Origin: Nepenthes gracilis
Lineage: Eukaryota > Streptophyta > Magnoliopsida > Caryophyllales > Nepenthaceae
Assembly: GCA_033239525.1 (NCBI GenBank)
Contig: BSYO01000024.1
Location: forward strand, 1,984,001-2,048,000
Direction: 5' to 3'
Length of the DNA stretch: 64,000 nt
In this document: positions 35,922 through 49,150 of the stretch, one piece after another
Position numbering within the stretch: position 1 is the stretch's first letter
Layout: every line of letters begins with the position of its first letter
Made by a program: the position numbers and the translations under genes
Notes under the pieces: generated by a model
The model's database searches: none
Seen by the model: the letters and a program-made list of their open reading frames with translations, nothing else
What the model was told of the DNA's origin: nothing

Positions 35922-37886
35922 ATATCTATATATTTCATCATTGAATTGTCTTTTTGTCTTTTTCAAAGGATCATTACTATTTAAAACTAATAAAATTAAC
36001 AAATAATAGATAATAAAATTTATCTAATAGATAATAAAATTAACTTTAGTTTTTTTTTTCTAATTTTATTATCCACTTTTATTTAACACTAATTTTATTA
36101 TATGAAAGAATAGGTTAATTTGACCATATGTATCGGTATAGGAAATTAATATATGATTTATGTAAGAATCAGTTACTTTTAATAATAAAATACTTATAAA
36201 ATAAAATTTTGAAAAATGGGTATAAAATAAAAATTAATTTAGTTTTCATAATCAATTTTACTTGTATATAATTTTCTTTAAATAATAAACTATTCAAATT
36301 TTATGTGATTTTATAATATTTATGAAAAAAATTATTTAAAATATAGTAATAAATAATAATTTATAAAGTTAAACTAGATAGCCTATGTGTTAAATTCATT
36401 TTAATTATTTTCAAGCCAATGTGTTATTAAAAATTATAATTGACATATTAATAAATAATTATCTAGAAAAAATTATAAACAAGCCGAATATTTATCTAAA
36501 CTCGACTTATATGTTTAATTTTATAAGATAAAATAAAATGATTAAAAAAAAACATCTTTAGTGGAGTTTGAGTTGTTTTATAACTCCGATTATATATTGA
36601 CTGTCTAGAATTTTAAATGTTTTAATCATATGATATATTTAATTGGGTTCTGTTTAAACCAATAATTATTACTTTAAAAATTTATTTGGATAAATTTAAA
36701 TTGACCTATAATTTTAATAACGATAATTATTATTATTAGGATCAGTGAATTATAAATATTAGACAAATTAAAATAAAATGACAATAATTAAAAACAAAAA
36801 TTTTAAAAAGAGGCAAGGAGAAAGCATCGAAAAATAGAAAAATAAAGATATTAAATAACAAATTTGAGGAAATATTTTTCTTATTTTTTTATTATTCAAA
36901 TCTTAAATGTTTTAATCATATAATGTATTTAATCGGGTCCAAAATCGCAGACGCAGTTTAAAGTCAATAATTATTACCCAAAAGGCCCATAAAGCCCTAT
37001 TTAAATTTGGATAAATTTAAATTGACCATATAATTTTAATAACGATAATTATTATTTTTAGGATCAATGAATTATAAATATTAGACAAATTAAAATAAAA
37101 TGACAATAATTAAAAACAAAAATTTTAAAAAGAGGCAAGGAGAAAGCATCGAAAAATAGGAAAATAAAGATATTAAATAACAAATTTGAGGAAATATATT
37201 TTTTATTTTTTTATTATTCAACAATCTTATACCTTTTTAATATCTTAAATGATCATTATTAAATATTATATCTTTCTTAAATGGTCAAATTTAAGAAAAA
37301 TTTAAAAATAGTGCAAAATCGGGGGTTTAAAAATTTTCATAAAATTAATGTCGATTTGTAATATTTGATATATAAATTTAGTTATAATAGATATGTAAAA
37401 TTATGAACAATTTAAATTTGAGCAAAAATCAAAATCGATAAAATAGGCTTGACATACCATTAGTGTTCCTCATGGTACCGTTCACAATGCCGGGGGAGCC
37501 GCTACAATGTGGAGAGTGTCTCCTTTGGCTCCCCAGGATCCTGCATCGTAAAACTGCTGTTTAGTAATTTTTTTTAATATTTTAAAAAAATTTGTATTAA
37601 AAATAGACCAAAAAAAAATTTACAAAGTTTCTATTTCGTAAAATAGGACCCCCAAGCTTGTCTCCTTTGTGTTGTTGTATGCGATTAAACAAAAAAAAAA
37701 AGTATTTTTTTGTATTTTAATATGTTATTTAAGGATAATAATTAATTATTCAATCGTAGAAAAATACATTGACGGGTTTTTAGGGTATTAAATGTGTAAA
37801 TAATTTTTTATAGATATATTTAAAATAACTCAATATAATGAATTTGTATATACTTTTAAATTGTGCATTTAATAAATAATAATATG
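35922..37886. other. AT-rich intergenic DNA with a tandem duplication, no gene
   Basis: No recognisable ORF. Contains the duplication at 36605-37228 and a short less AT-rich piece at 37470-37560 of unknown nature. Confidence 0.5.
36605..37228. repeat. ~300-bp tandem duplication
   Basis: TTAAATGTTTTAATCATA at 36613 recurs at 36903 (offset 290). GAGGCAAGGAGAAAGCATCG at 36810 recurs at 37132 (offset 322). The second unit carries about 32 extra bases (around CGCAGACGCAG and CCCAAAAGGCCC). Over the last 200 bp the units are almost identical, so the event is fairly recent. Confidence 0.9.
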
Positions 37887-39619
37887 TGAAGTGTCATGAC
37901 CCCAAATCAAAATAGGTTATAATAATAATTTAGAATCCAAATAACTCATAAAATTAAATCCTAAAATAACATAATAAGTAAAATAAATCTCAAATTCATG
38001 TGTGGCCTGACGACAATCTATATAATATTAATTTTAATAATAATATCAGAATATAAATCATTTGTAGGATCTTATTGGATAATTCATCTGAGCAAACAAA
38101 ATAATTCCGGACCACTCTCCAATAATTATAAGGAAAAGTGACCAACAACAACACTAATAAAACACCGATTCACCACAAAACAAACTCCACAAATATCCTA
38201 ACAATGAAAATAAATCAAACTCTGATTTCATAATAATAAAATATACAATCATCATTCCGACTGTCTCCTCAAATATTACCAAAATACATCCAAATATAAG
38301 GTTGATACTTACCAAAAATATATGAAATTTTAATTAAATTCGTGTCTGAAATTCCTACAATGTAACTGTAGCCCACTAATTTGAAGGGATAAAAATAATA
38401 ACATTGTGAATTGAAAGTTTAACAAGTATCAATGTATAAAATATATAACAAACGATGCGTCCATAAATAGAATAAAGAAAATTAAAATGTATACGAAAGC
38501 CCATAAAAATAAATATCCAAATGTCCATAATATCATATCAATGAAAGTCCGAATGTAATCTTGTACTCAAAAATATACCACTAATCTAAAGGGGTAAAAA
38601 CCTACGAATCTTAATTGAAATCTCAAATAATAGTTAATACAAGTAAAACATATCAAAAATCTAAAATATACACAAATTAGAGAATCAAAGATCGAAAGAC
38701 TAATTTAAAAAATTGTTACATATGCTCCCGATAACTTTAGACTATGAGCTACTATTTAGACTCATAAGTGAACTATTTATATATTATCTCTATAGACGGG
38801 ATCAAATGTCACTTTTTTTTTACTACCCGTGAATGATAGATGTACTCCTCAAATCTACCTAATATATTAGAACATTCAAATTTATTAATTTTATTCAACT
38901 TCTTATGATAGTTCATATAAAGATACAATTGGGGAGGATCTCCATATCACGTATTAAAACATTTCCTATATGATAAAAAAGGTTAAAATTTTTACTTGAA
39001 AAGGTCAAATCATAAAACTTTCATTTTAAAAAAGGTCACATATCAAATCACATAATGAAAATAGAGTCTGTCCCAAAATACAACGCATTGATACCACATG
39101 CACGGCCTATATACAAATTTTTATAACATTTTCTTTGCAAATATACTTATATATAAAAATAATACTTCAAAATAGTTATCTATTTTTCATAAAATAAGAA
39201 AAACCTTTAAATATTAGCCAAAATCAAAGCAAACCCCTAAACAACTGGTAAAAATGACGTGTGTGTACGATAGAGTCAAATAGGGTAAGTAAATTAACAT
39301 ACATGTGTATTAAATCCATCAAATGTAAGTAAAAATAACAAAAAAATAGAAATAGACCAAGAATAGGTGTAATGATACTTATTTCAACCTTTAACTAAAC
39401 AAATCTGAGAAAAGAATACTTCAAAATCACCTTATTCCGCTTTATTTCTCTTCTTTCGTCTCCTCTTTCTTTCTTCTTTCTTTTCTTATCGATTGAAATG
39501 ATCGAAATCGTATGCATTAGTCATTATATAGTTGAATTGGCGCACGAGCGTCAATTAGGCGCATATCAAGCGCCACGCCTAACCTTTTCTGCACATGAGC
39601 ACCACCTCAAGCGCACCTC

Positions 39620-39893
39620 TTGTAAGGATCGAATTTTATAGTTATGCTAAGAATAATTAGCTAAGTGAATATAAATGAAATATTTGAAAATCAGCAATCT
39701 ACACTGAATCATGATTTGAAATCTGCAGAATTTAACTGAATTATAATTAGCCCACATTGTTGAAAATTTCCATCAACTTAAGGAGCTGAACCACAAAATA
39801 AAAATCTGCATTGTGTTATAACATGCAATCTGTCAAGCCAAATTATCTAAATTCCAGCAACACAGAATAACAGCACAGGGCAGTGTTGGTGTC
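39620..39893 (+). repeat. Nested LTR, left fragment
   Basis: Begins TGTAAGGATCGAATTTTA and continues to the copia insertion at 39894. It resembles the + oriented LTR type at 34058. It resumes at 45493. Confidence 0.4.
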
Positions 39894-40673
39894 CAAATGG
39901 GCGGTCAGATAACAAAAATCACATGATCACACACACACCAATAGTAAAGTAAAATAGAAGAAGAAAAATAAATACTAAATATTTTATATGAAAAATCATT
40001 TTAAACTAAGGGAAAAACTACGAGACTTTCATTCTCAAACAATCCATTATGTGTGAGAGCTGGTTATAGAAACCGTACGGCTACATAAGTCCCTTAGAAA
40101 CAAAGATAAAAAACAGAGTACGAGAAAATACACACTTCTTCACTCACTGCTATCTATTATACTTCACTGTTCGCCCATTCCTTCAGAAAATTTCTCTCGC
40201 TCTCACTCTGTGATATACACCCTCAGATACAAAATACATACATGTATGCATACTAGCTAATGAGAGTGACAACCATGTCTCCATGGTGGACATCTATACA
40301 GGCAGCCACCTGGCAACCTACAATTCTGCAACAACTCTGTAGATTGTCGACCATGTAGAAATGACCCATTACTCTACAAAGACGGCGTGCATATTCCCCA
40401 TAGATCTCGCATGCTTAGAAATCTTCTGAGTTGGCCTCCACGTATGCTTTTTGTCTTCAAATCCTCCGGCCTCCAAAAATGCCTTCAGTTATTGCCCATA
40501 AATCTCAGGCTCTAATAGAAGAAAGTTCTCCAACATTACATAATGTCTGTGTCCATTTTTAGAATCCACGGACGACTTGCTCATAAGTCCGCAGACAACA
40601 TTGCTCACAAATCCACGAACCATATCCGCGTATAAATCGCGGCCACATTCCCACAAAGGGAGTGACTCCAACA
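39894..40673 (-). repeat. 3' LTR of copia element 1
   Basis: On the + strand it runs TGTTGGTGTCCAAATGGG to GTGACTCCAACA. It aligns with 44696-45487. The polypurine tract GATGAGGGAAAATT (minus strand) follows at 40674-40690. Confidence 0.88.
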
Positions 40674-40940
40674 AATTTTCCCTCATCATTAAGTGGGAAC
40701 AAAATTAGTTAGCCTAATAATATCACAACAAGATTCCAACTTTTCCTTTTGTAAAACTTTGGTTATTTTGTTTGACCCATTTTCATTCGATTAGACCTTC
40801 TATATTGACAGCAACCATTCATCAATAACGTCTCTCACCTAATGATATCAAACATCAATGTGCTTTGATTTCAAATGGAATGAGGAGTTCCTGCACAAAT
40901 GTATGAAATTTTGACTATCACAAAGTACCACATATTTTTC

Positions 40941-42330
40941 TTACCTCAAGCCCAACTCTTGAATGAACATTTTCATCCATAACGTCTCTTTGCTGGTCTC
41001 AGTTAGAGTAATGAACGGTCTCCGTAGTAGAGAGGGCGACGCACTTTTATAACTTAGATTGCCGAGAGATTGCCCCTCTGGCAAAATTGACCAAATATCC
41101 TGTGGTGGATTTTCGAGAATCAATATCCCCGGCGATATCCGTGTCTGTGTAACTAACCAACTGAAACTTCTCTTCTTCAAATTACAGACATAACTTTGAA
41201 GTTCCTTGGAGATATCTGAGAATTCACTTCATAGCAGACCAATACTCATCCCTAAATTAGAGAGAAATCTGCTGACAGTACCAACTGCATGAGTAATATT
41301 CGGTATTGTACACACGACCGTGTACATCAGACTACCAACGGTTGAGGAATAAGGTATTCTACTCATATGGGATTTCTCTGTGTCTGGGGACTGATGCTGT
41401 TTCTTACTCAGCCAGAAATAATTAGCCAGTGGAGTGCACATTGGCTTGGATTTTTCCATATTAAAGCGTTGTAACACCTTTTCAATATAACTCTCCTGAG
41501 ACAATCCGAATTTCTTATTCTTCCGGTCGTAAAATATTCTGATCCCTAGAATCTGCTTCGCCGCTCCAAGGTCCTTCATGGCAAATGATTGTCCAAATTA
41601 CCCCTTCAACTCCTTGATCCGAAGCATTATTTTATCGGCAATCAATATGTCATCCACATAAAGGAGAAGGATGATAAAGTCGTTATCGAAAAATCTCTGC
41701 ACAAAAACTCAGTGATCAGAAGCAGTCTTTTGGTATCCTTATTCAACTATGACATACTTAAACTTCTTATACCACTATCTTGGAGTTTGTTTTAGTCCGT
41801 GCAAAGTCTTCCTTAGACGACAAACTAATCCTTCCTTTCTTTTAATCTCAAACCCCTTTGGTTATTCCATGTAAATTTTCTCTTCAAGGTCATCATGGAG
41901 GAATACTGTCCAAATCAACCAGTTACTCTATCTCTAAGTCCAAGACAGCTGTCAAGCCAAGCACAACACGGACTGAGGATATTTTTACCATTGGCGCAAA
42001 GATTTTATCAAAATCCACACCTTTACGCTGATTGAAACCTTTTATGATCAGCCGCCCCTTGTACCTTGGCTGCATAGTATACTCAAATATCTTCAATCCA
42101 AAAGACCCATTTGTTTTTTAGAGTTTTCTTTCCTTTAGGAAGTTTAGTCAAGTCAAAATTATGATTATCATGGAGAGAGCTCATTTCATCTTTTATGACT
42201 TCTAGCCATCTCTCATGATTCTCATCTTTTATAACCTCTTTAAATGGCTCAAACTCTCCAATATTAGTGAGTAGGATATACTCACTAAGAAACAGATGGA
42301 CGGACAAACATCTATCTCTTGAGGATCGTC
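40941..42330 (-). pseudogene. Copia 1 reverse transcriptase and RNase H, broken
   Basis: The reverse transcriptase piece at 41229-41579 reads MKDLGAAKQILGIRIFYDRK, QESYIEKVLQRFNM, STVGSLMYTVVC and NITHAVGTVSRFLSNLG. The catalytic LLYVDDILIA is intact in the minus-strand frame across 41639-41675. The N-terminal part (KDENHERWLEVIKDEMSSL) lies at 42083-42307. RNase H remains (TETSKETLWMKMFIQELGL) are at 40941-41180. Several frameshifts separate these pieces. Confidence 0.8.
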
Positions 42331-42453
42331 GTATGGGAACCTCCTTAGCCTATTGAGGAATTATTTCATTTTGGTCCTTATCAGGTGCCGTGTCCATCTT
42401 ATTATTGTCCTCGGCCACTTCAGGACAATTGTCCTCATCTTCCAGGGACTCGG

Positions 42454-43366
42454 TCAGAAAATTTCAATACTTACCTTGTCCGTCCGAGTAACATCAGATT
42501 TGGTCTTCCTGCCAATGTCCTTAATATTCTCATCCTCAACAAAAGTCACATCCATTGACTGGACGAGTCTTTTCTCAACAGGATCATAAAATCTGTAGCC
42601 TAATTCGTCTTCCATATAACCCAAAGATATGCATTGCTTTGTTTTTTGCTCCGATTTGCTCCTTTTCATCTCTCAGAAATGAATATAGGCTTTGCATCCA
42701 AACACCTTTAGGTGGTCATAAGAGGGCTCCTTGTCCAACCATACTTCTCTAGCACCTCACCCTTTAATGGCTTATTGGGTGACCTATTAATGATATTGAT
42801 TGATGTCTTTAATACTTCTGCCTAGAAGGAACTGGACAGTTTTGCCTCAGAGAGTATACACTAACACTTTTCAATAGTATGTGATTCATCCGTTCGGCCA
42901 CTCCGTTTAGTTGTGACTTTTTTAATGGTGTCCTCTGATGTCTGATATCATGAGACCTTGAGTATGCATTAAAAGTCCCAATATACTCCTCTCCGTTATC
43001 ACTGCAAACGGTCTTCAATTTCTTCCCTGTTTGATGCTCCACAAGAGTATGAAATTGTTCAAATATACCGAGAACTTGATCCTTGGTCTTCAGTGGGTAA
43101 ACCGACAGTTTCCTGGAACAATCGTCAATAAAGGAAACAAAATGCTAGGCTCCACTAAAAGACTTCTCCTTAAATGGTCCACACACATTTGTGTGGACAA
43201 GATCCAGTATATCAGCTTTCACAGAGGACGAATCTCCATAGAACGAGACTCTACATTGCTTCCCGACCATACAATGAGGAGACATCTTCAGACTATCTTC
43301 CTTTAACTCTAGGATGAGGCCCTTTCTGACTAGATGATATAGTCCATGTTCGCTCATATAGCCCAA
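42454..43366 (-). pseudogene. Copia 1 integrase, broken
   Basis: The piece at 43145-43366 has GYMSEHGLYHLVRKGLI and ILDLVHTNVCGPFK (GAG-pre-integrase and core start). The piece at 42809-43042 has VCSDNGEEYIGTF and NGVAERMNHILLKS, the core with Asp and Glu of the DDE triad. The piece at 42454-42669 has the C-terminal GYMEDELGYRFYDPVEKRLV. Frameshifts separate them. Confidence 0.8.
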
Positions 43367-43500
43367 CCTCCGATACCACAGTCCTTAGACTCCTTATTGG
43401 TGATGAAGTTTGCGTCCTCGGCCACTACATAAGCTTTCATCAAGTACAAACTGGAGGACTTTTTTCCTCGTGTTACAACCAAAGACCCCTCGGTCTGTTT

Positions 43501-43800
43501 CTATTCACCTTCATAGAAAGTATTATAGTAACCTTCATCATCCAACCGACCTCCTGAAATAATGTTCAGTTGGATATCAGGGATATAAAAAATATCCTTC
43601 AGTATCAGTTTTATCCCATTGTTGGTGATCAGCATAACGTCACCTCTCCAAACAACTACAGATGTTTTCTCATTTTCTATTCTTATCACTCCAAAGTCTC
43701 TTGGAATATAGGAGGTGAACAAACCTCTTCTGCACGTGGCCCGTAGAGAGGCACCAAAATGAACAACCCAACTGGGCTCATGGTCCGTCAGGATTGTCAC
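43501..43800 (-). pseudogene. Copia 1 protease region, active site altered
   Basis: A 99-codon frame with WVVHFGASLRATCRR, LFTSYIPRDFG, GDVMLITNNG and DIQLNIISGGRLDDEGY. It aligns with the copia aspartic protease region. The active-site motif, normally D-S/T-G-A, reads H-F-G-A here, so the catalytic Asp is lost. Confidence 0.75.
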
Positions 43801-43892
43801 ATTTTCTTCACATGTCAGTAGGAGATCGCCTCCTGTGACTATAGAGACTGAGAACTTTTCCTCTCCTCGTCAATTCTCTACTTTCTCTTTCT

Positions 43893-44660
43893 TCATGTTT
43901 TCTCACTTCCACTTAAAATAATTTTTTTGGATGTGTCACTTCTTACCACAGTGGTGGCACTCAAAATTTTGGTATTTTGATCTAGACTTCTGCAGCCTTT
44001 CTCTCCGATCTTCTGGTCGCATCCTCTACTTCTTTCCCTGGACTCAGTCACAAGTATCTCGAACTGTGAAAATGTTGAAACCTCTTGTGACTGCCTTGAT
44101 TCATTCATAAGTAAGAATGAAATGATCTCGTCCAACTTAAGTATGTCTTTTCCAAACAGTAAGGTGGTGACAATATGATAATAAGAAGCTAACAGAGAGG
44201 TTAGCAGTACCAACGCCTTGTCCTCCTCTTTAATCTCTTCATCAAGAGCTGATATCTGCATCACGTTCTTATTAAACTCGTCCAAATGTTTCTCAAAGTT
44301 ATCACATTTTGACAATCGCAAGCCATAGAATTGTTTCTTTATATGTAGCTTGGTTATCAAGGATTTGAACTTATATCTACTCTCTAATTCCTCTCAGACC
44401 TCCGCCAGGTCTATCAGACCGAGGACCTCCTGAAGAGTGTTGTCCGCCAGGCATAATTTGATGGTGCAGTTGGTAAGTTTTCTTCTCTCTTGCCATTCGT
44501 TCTCGATTAGGTTCGCTAGCCTCTCCTCCTTCAGGGCCTTCACTGTTTCTTTTCTAATTAGGATATTCTTCACCCTCTCTTGTTAGATGATGAATTTGCC
44601 TTAACCGTTGAATTGCGTCACACTAAATGGAAAATTCGTTGAAGATGGTGATGACGCCAT
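43893..44660 (-). pseudogene. Copia 1 gag, broken
   Basis: Starts MASSPSSTNFPFSV at 44660 and meets a stop after about 20 codons. The main open part at 44360-43893 carries the UBN2-type gag (FYGLRLSKCDNFEKHLDEFN, LVLLTSLLASYYHIVTTLL, DEIISFLLMNESRQ). The zinc knuckle near 43950 reads CHHCGKK, then a stop, then HIQKNY. One position is a stop and the last Cys is Tyr. Confidence 0.8.
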
Positions 44661-44682
44661 TAAGACAGAGTTCTCAATCGGT

Positions 44683-44693
44683 CTCTGATACCA
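44683..44693 (-). promoter_or_regulatory. Primer-binding site of copia 1 (initiator tRNA-Met)
   Basis: The minus strand reads TGGTATCAGAG two bases inside the 5' LTR. This is the standard primer site complementary to the initiator Met tRNA. Confidence 0.85.
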
Positions 44694-44695
44694 CT

Positions 44696-45487
44696 TATTG
44701 GCATCCAAATGGGCGGTCAGACAATAGAAGGCACAGGATCACACACACATGAACAGTAAAGTAAAATGAAAGAAGAAAAATGAACACCAAATATTTTACG
44801 TGGAAATCCCTTCTAACCTATGAAAAAACTGTAAGACTTTCGTCCTCAAACAATCTACTATTTGTGAGAGTTGGTTACAGAAACCGCACTACTACACAAA
44901 CCCTTTAGAAACGAAGACAAAGAATAGAGTATGAGAAAACACACACTTCTTCACTCATTGCTCTTTATTACACTTCACTCTTCGCTCATTCATTCAGAAA
45001 ATTTCTCTCGCTCTCACTTTGTGATACACACCCTCGGACACAAAACAGATACATATATGTATACTGGCTGATAAGAGTGACGGCCATGCCACCACTAAGG
45101 ACACCCGTATAGGCAACCACCTGATAGCTTCCAACTCTGTTACAGCTCTGCAGATTGTCGGCCCTGTAGAAACGGCCCACCACTCTGCAAAGACGGCGTG
45201 CATATTTTTCACAGATCTCATATGCTCGGAAGATCTTTTGAGCTTGCCTCCACATGTGTTTTCTGTCTTCAAGTTCTCAGGCCTCCAAAAATGCCTCAAG
45301 GTATTGCCCATGGACCTCAGATTCCAACAAAAGAAGGTTTTTGAACATTACATAATGTCCGTGTCCATTTCTAAAATCCACAAACAACTTGCTCATAAGT
45401 CCGCGAATAGCATTGCTCACAAGTCCACGGACCATATCCGAATATAAGTCCTGTGGCCACATTCCCACAAAGAGAGTGACCCCAATA
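44696..45487 (-). repeat. 5' LTR of copia element 1
   Basis: On the + strand it runs TATTGGCATCCAAATGGG to GTGACCCCAATA. TG and CA ends have decayed to TA and TA. The ORFs within it are LTR shadows. Confidence 0.88.
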
Positions 45488-45492
45488 GACAG

Positions 45493-47031
45493 TAGCACAT
45501 TGGAAGATGATTCAACAAAATTAACATCAGATTTTGTTTGATAAATTCAACATCAGATTCAACAGCACAACACATGATTATGGGCAACCACGTTGGGGGT
45601 GATTCAGCAAAGCCACAACCTTATTTCAACAGATCCATAGCCTTATCTCAGCAAAGCCACAACAAAGCTTAGGATCGGATTTTTAGGGATAAATTTCAGC
45701 TTCAACCGTTTTTCTATAGCAAATGACGAGAGGAGAAGAGAGGGAAAAATTTGAAGGGAGAGAGAGATGAAGAAACGGAGTATTCCAAGGATTCCAATAG
45801 CTGATTTGGGTGAAGATTTTGAGTAAATCAGATTAAGGCAGTGAGCCCATTCTTTCTTTTACTGTTAATTTTTGCTGATTTCTTTGGGTATTATTGTTCT
45901 AATATTCGTTTTCATTAAGATTCTAAAGCTAAGACGGCATGAAAATCATTTTCCCATGATTTTTATGCAAAAATTCCATGTCATGACATCTTATTGCTAC
46001 TGTTTCCTTTTACTGATTTTTACAGATGTCTCATACCATGCTTACTAATTTTGAAGCACGTCCTACTGATTTTTAAAATGGATATAAGTTGCTGTATTGT
46101 TGATTTTCAATTTTTTTGATGCTGAAAATCTGTCTTATGCTTTGCTGGAATTATATTCTGCTAAAAATCTATTTTGTGTTTTGCAGGATTAGGTTTGCTG
46201 AATATTTATCCGTTGCTATACATTCTTATTGATTTTTAAGCTGAAATGATATTACTGCATTATAGTTTGCTGATTTTAAATTTGAAAATTGGTGCTGAAT
46301 GATATTGCTGAATTTAATCTTGAATTGGGGGTGCTATAAAATTGATTTTACTGAATCTGATTTTGTTGTAATCTCATAAGTTGCTGAATTGGATTTTATT
46401 GAAATTTTAATTTCCTCAATCTGATTTTGCTGAATCTGATTTTTGCTGTAAATTGCTAAATTTTATTACTGTAAATTTGAAATTATTATGAATTTAATTC
46501 CTTTATTTATAAAAGTATGATTGGAAGCTTTACACAGTATTAAGAATTATGATTATTTCCTCCTGGTTCTCTCAAAGTTGAGAAAAATTTAAGAAGAACC
46601 AAGAAAAGACGTAGAGTTTTCAAAAGGATTTTAAAAAGAATTAAAAAATTAGACAAAGAAATTATTTAGAGGGTAATATTGTCTAATATGCCTTAGGATA
46701 ATACAGTAAAAATCAGAGAATTGCCCATTAGAATCGCGGGGGTTATAAAAGTGAATTATGCTTCCGTCTACCGGGTGATAGGTAGTACCACTCATATCCA
46801 GGTTATGAATAGGATTGAAAGGTCTTAAATTGTGTGAAAACATATACAATCATTTCTTCGATTATTCGTCCCGTTAATTGATTAGGCCTATTGACTCTAA
46901 ACTCTAAAAATAAGTAAACTTTCAGTATGATTGAATGACTAAGAAAATGAAAGGACAAAATAAAGAATATGAAATGTATCACGAAAATATTTTTGCTCAT
47001 GTTTATACTTATGTACATATCTTGACCGCTA
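45493..47031 (+). repeat. Nested LTR, middle fragment between the two copia elements
   Basis: Continues the LTR begun at 39620: a purine-rich tract (45727-45800, GAGGAGAAGAGAGGG), a donor-like AGGCAGTGAGCC, an AT-rich part with repeated GCTGAATYTGATTTT words (46260-46450), and a segment at 46670 like 35280. No genes. Confidence 0.45.
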
Positions 47032-47382
47032 TGTTAGGTTTTTAAACTAACCTAATCAACCATAAAAGACCAAAATAAGGAATAAAATGAAAGGATCACC
47101 AACCTCCCACCATTTGACTGCTCTGATTTTGGTTCCTCTGTTACACGGCTTTGAAGCTTCCAAGCCTCTTATCTCTGCGTCGATGATGTATTTTCAGAGA
47201 GAATGGCTCAGGGATAAAATCAAATTCCCCTCCTATTCAACTGATAATTCCATCAATTATGAGTTAATAAGATATTATCGGTGCAAATTGATGGAGAACA
47301 AATCAAAGTAATGGCAGAGCGTTATCAACAATAAACATGGGCTATCATCAATTCTTCGGTTATTATAATTGAACCGTTAATA
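47032..47382 (-). repeat. 3' LTR of copia element 2
   Basis: TGTTAGGTTTTTAAACTAAC to GAACCGTTAATA on the + strand. Next to it, on the minus strand, is the polypurine tract CCAAGTGAGAGAA. Confidence 0.88.
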
Positions 47383-47799
47383 TTCTCTCACTTGGTCCAT
47401 ATTTTACTGAATGTGATAACCAAATCTATCAATTCTCAAATTTAAGAAATAAATATATGAATCATGGTGATAAATTCTCCATTAATGAGTAGTATCATCA
47501 ATATATTATAATATATTATATTTCTCAAGATATATCTGAATATGGTAATGTTACTTTATGAATAAACTTTATATTTATTCTTTGTCTAATAATTAATGAC
47601 ATTTTTAAAATCAACTAATGTGTACACAAAAATTTTAAGAAACATCACTAACAATTAAGAATTTTATTAAATATCATTGTTTATGCAATGAAAATCATAA
47701 AATGAAATTTAATCCCATTTTAGTTACAAGATCCTTGAATTTTAATAGTAGCATGCCTTTTGTCAAACGATCAAAGATCATCAATTCAGTGCTAATATA

Positions 47800-49150
47800 C
47801 TCAATAGTAATTTTCTTTCCTTTAATATGCTCATTTATAGCTAAAAATTAAATATTAATATATTTATTTCGACTACTACTTTATTATTTTTAACCAGAAA
47901 AATATCAATTGAATTATCGTAATATATTTTCAATGACCTTGAGATTGAATCGATCACTCTAAATCAAGACATGAAATTGTTCATTTATATACCATGCTTT
48001 GTAGCCTCAAAATAAGTAACCAACTCGATTTTCATAGTGAAAGTAGCAATCAAGGTCTACTTTGCACTCCATTAGGATACAGCTCTACCAATAAATATAA
48101 ATATGTAACCAGATATTGATTTACGTGAATCAACACATCCAACAAAATTTGAATCGGAGTAATCTATCACTTTCAAATTATCAATCCGTCTCTATGTAAG
48201 TATATGGTCTTTGGTACCTTAGAGATACCTCATCACTTTCTTAGTAGTTTTTCGGTGATCCATATCCTGAATTACTCTGAAATCTTTCCAACATTCCAAT
48301 TACAAATGTAATGTCAGGTCTTGTACATACCTAAACATATATCAAACTTTCAACAGCGGAAGCATATGGAATGCTTTTCATTTGTTCATGTTTAAAATCA
48401 TTTTTGGGTATTGGTTCAAATTGAACCTATCACCCTTCACAATGGGTGTCACACTTGGTGAATAATCTTTTATCCGAAATCTCTGTAAAACTTTATTGAT
48501 ATAGATCTCTTGAGATAAATCTAGAACACCTCGTAGTCTGTCTTGATGTATCTTAATACTAATGACATAAGATGCATCGTCCATATTTTTCATTTTAAAT
48601 TTACCAGAGGAAAATTATTTCACCTCATACAGTAAGCTCTTATCATTGGATGCATGTAAAATATCATTCACATACAAAATAAGAAAATAAATCTTACTCC
48701 AATTGACTTTTTGGTATATATATTGATCCAAAATAAATTTTTCAAAACCAAATAAAGAGTTAACATCGTTAAATTTTAAATACTATCGACGGGAGGTTTG
48801 TTTCAATCCATATTTGGATTTCTTGAGTTTGCACACAATTGCTCACCATCACTAGAAGAAAATCCTTCCAGTTGTTTTATATAAACCTCTTTCTCTAGAT
48901 CACGATTTAGAAATACTGTTTTCACATCCATTTGTTATAATTTTATATCAAAATGGGCAACCAATACTAAAATAATACGAAGAAAATTTTTGTTAAATAT
49001 AGGAGAAAAAGTCTCAGTCTAATCAATTCATTCTTTTTGAATATATCTTTTAATAACAAGTCTTATTTTATATCTTTTGATATTATCTAATAAGTCTTTT
49101 TTTATCTTAAAGATCCATTTATACCCTATGACTTTTGCCACTTTAGACTA
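47800..49150 (-). pseudogene. Copia 2 reverse transcriptase / RNase H, broken
   Basis: The frame at 48378-48593 has MKNMDDASYVISIKIHQDR, LSQEIYINKVLQRF and SVTPIVKGDRFNLNQYP, a copia reverse transcriptase. Just upstream (near 48665) the catalytic motif reads YVND instead of YVDD, so the first catalytic Asp is lost. Traces of the fingers region and RNase H flank it in several frames. Confidence 0.7.

Larger units (their letters stand above)
39894..45487 (-). mobile_element. Ty1/copia retrotransposon 1, full length but inactive
   Basis: LTRs at 39894-40673 and 44696-45487, with near-matching 5-bp flanks GGCAG (39889-39893) and GACAG (45488-45492). On the minus strand the order is 5' LTR, primer site, gag, protease, integrase, reverse transcriptase, RNase H, polypurine tract, 3' LTR, which is the copia order. 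All genes are broken by stops and frameshifts. The reverse-transcriptase wording (MKDLGAAKQILGIRI, STVGSLMYTVVC) suggests the Tork lineage. That is inference. Confidence 0.9.

Noticed and set aside
44683..44693. tRNA gene trace (initiator Met) near the copia LTR
   Set aside because: Only the short stretch complementary to the tRNA 3' end is present. This is a primer-binding site and not a tRNA gene. No tRNA or rRNA gene was seen in the window.
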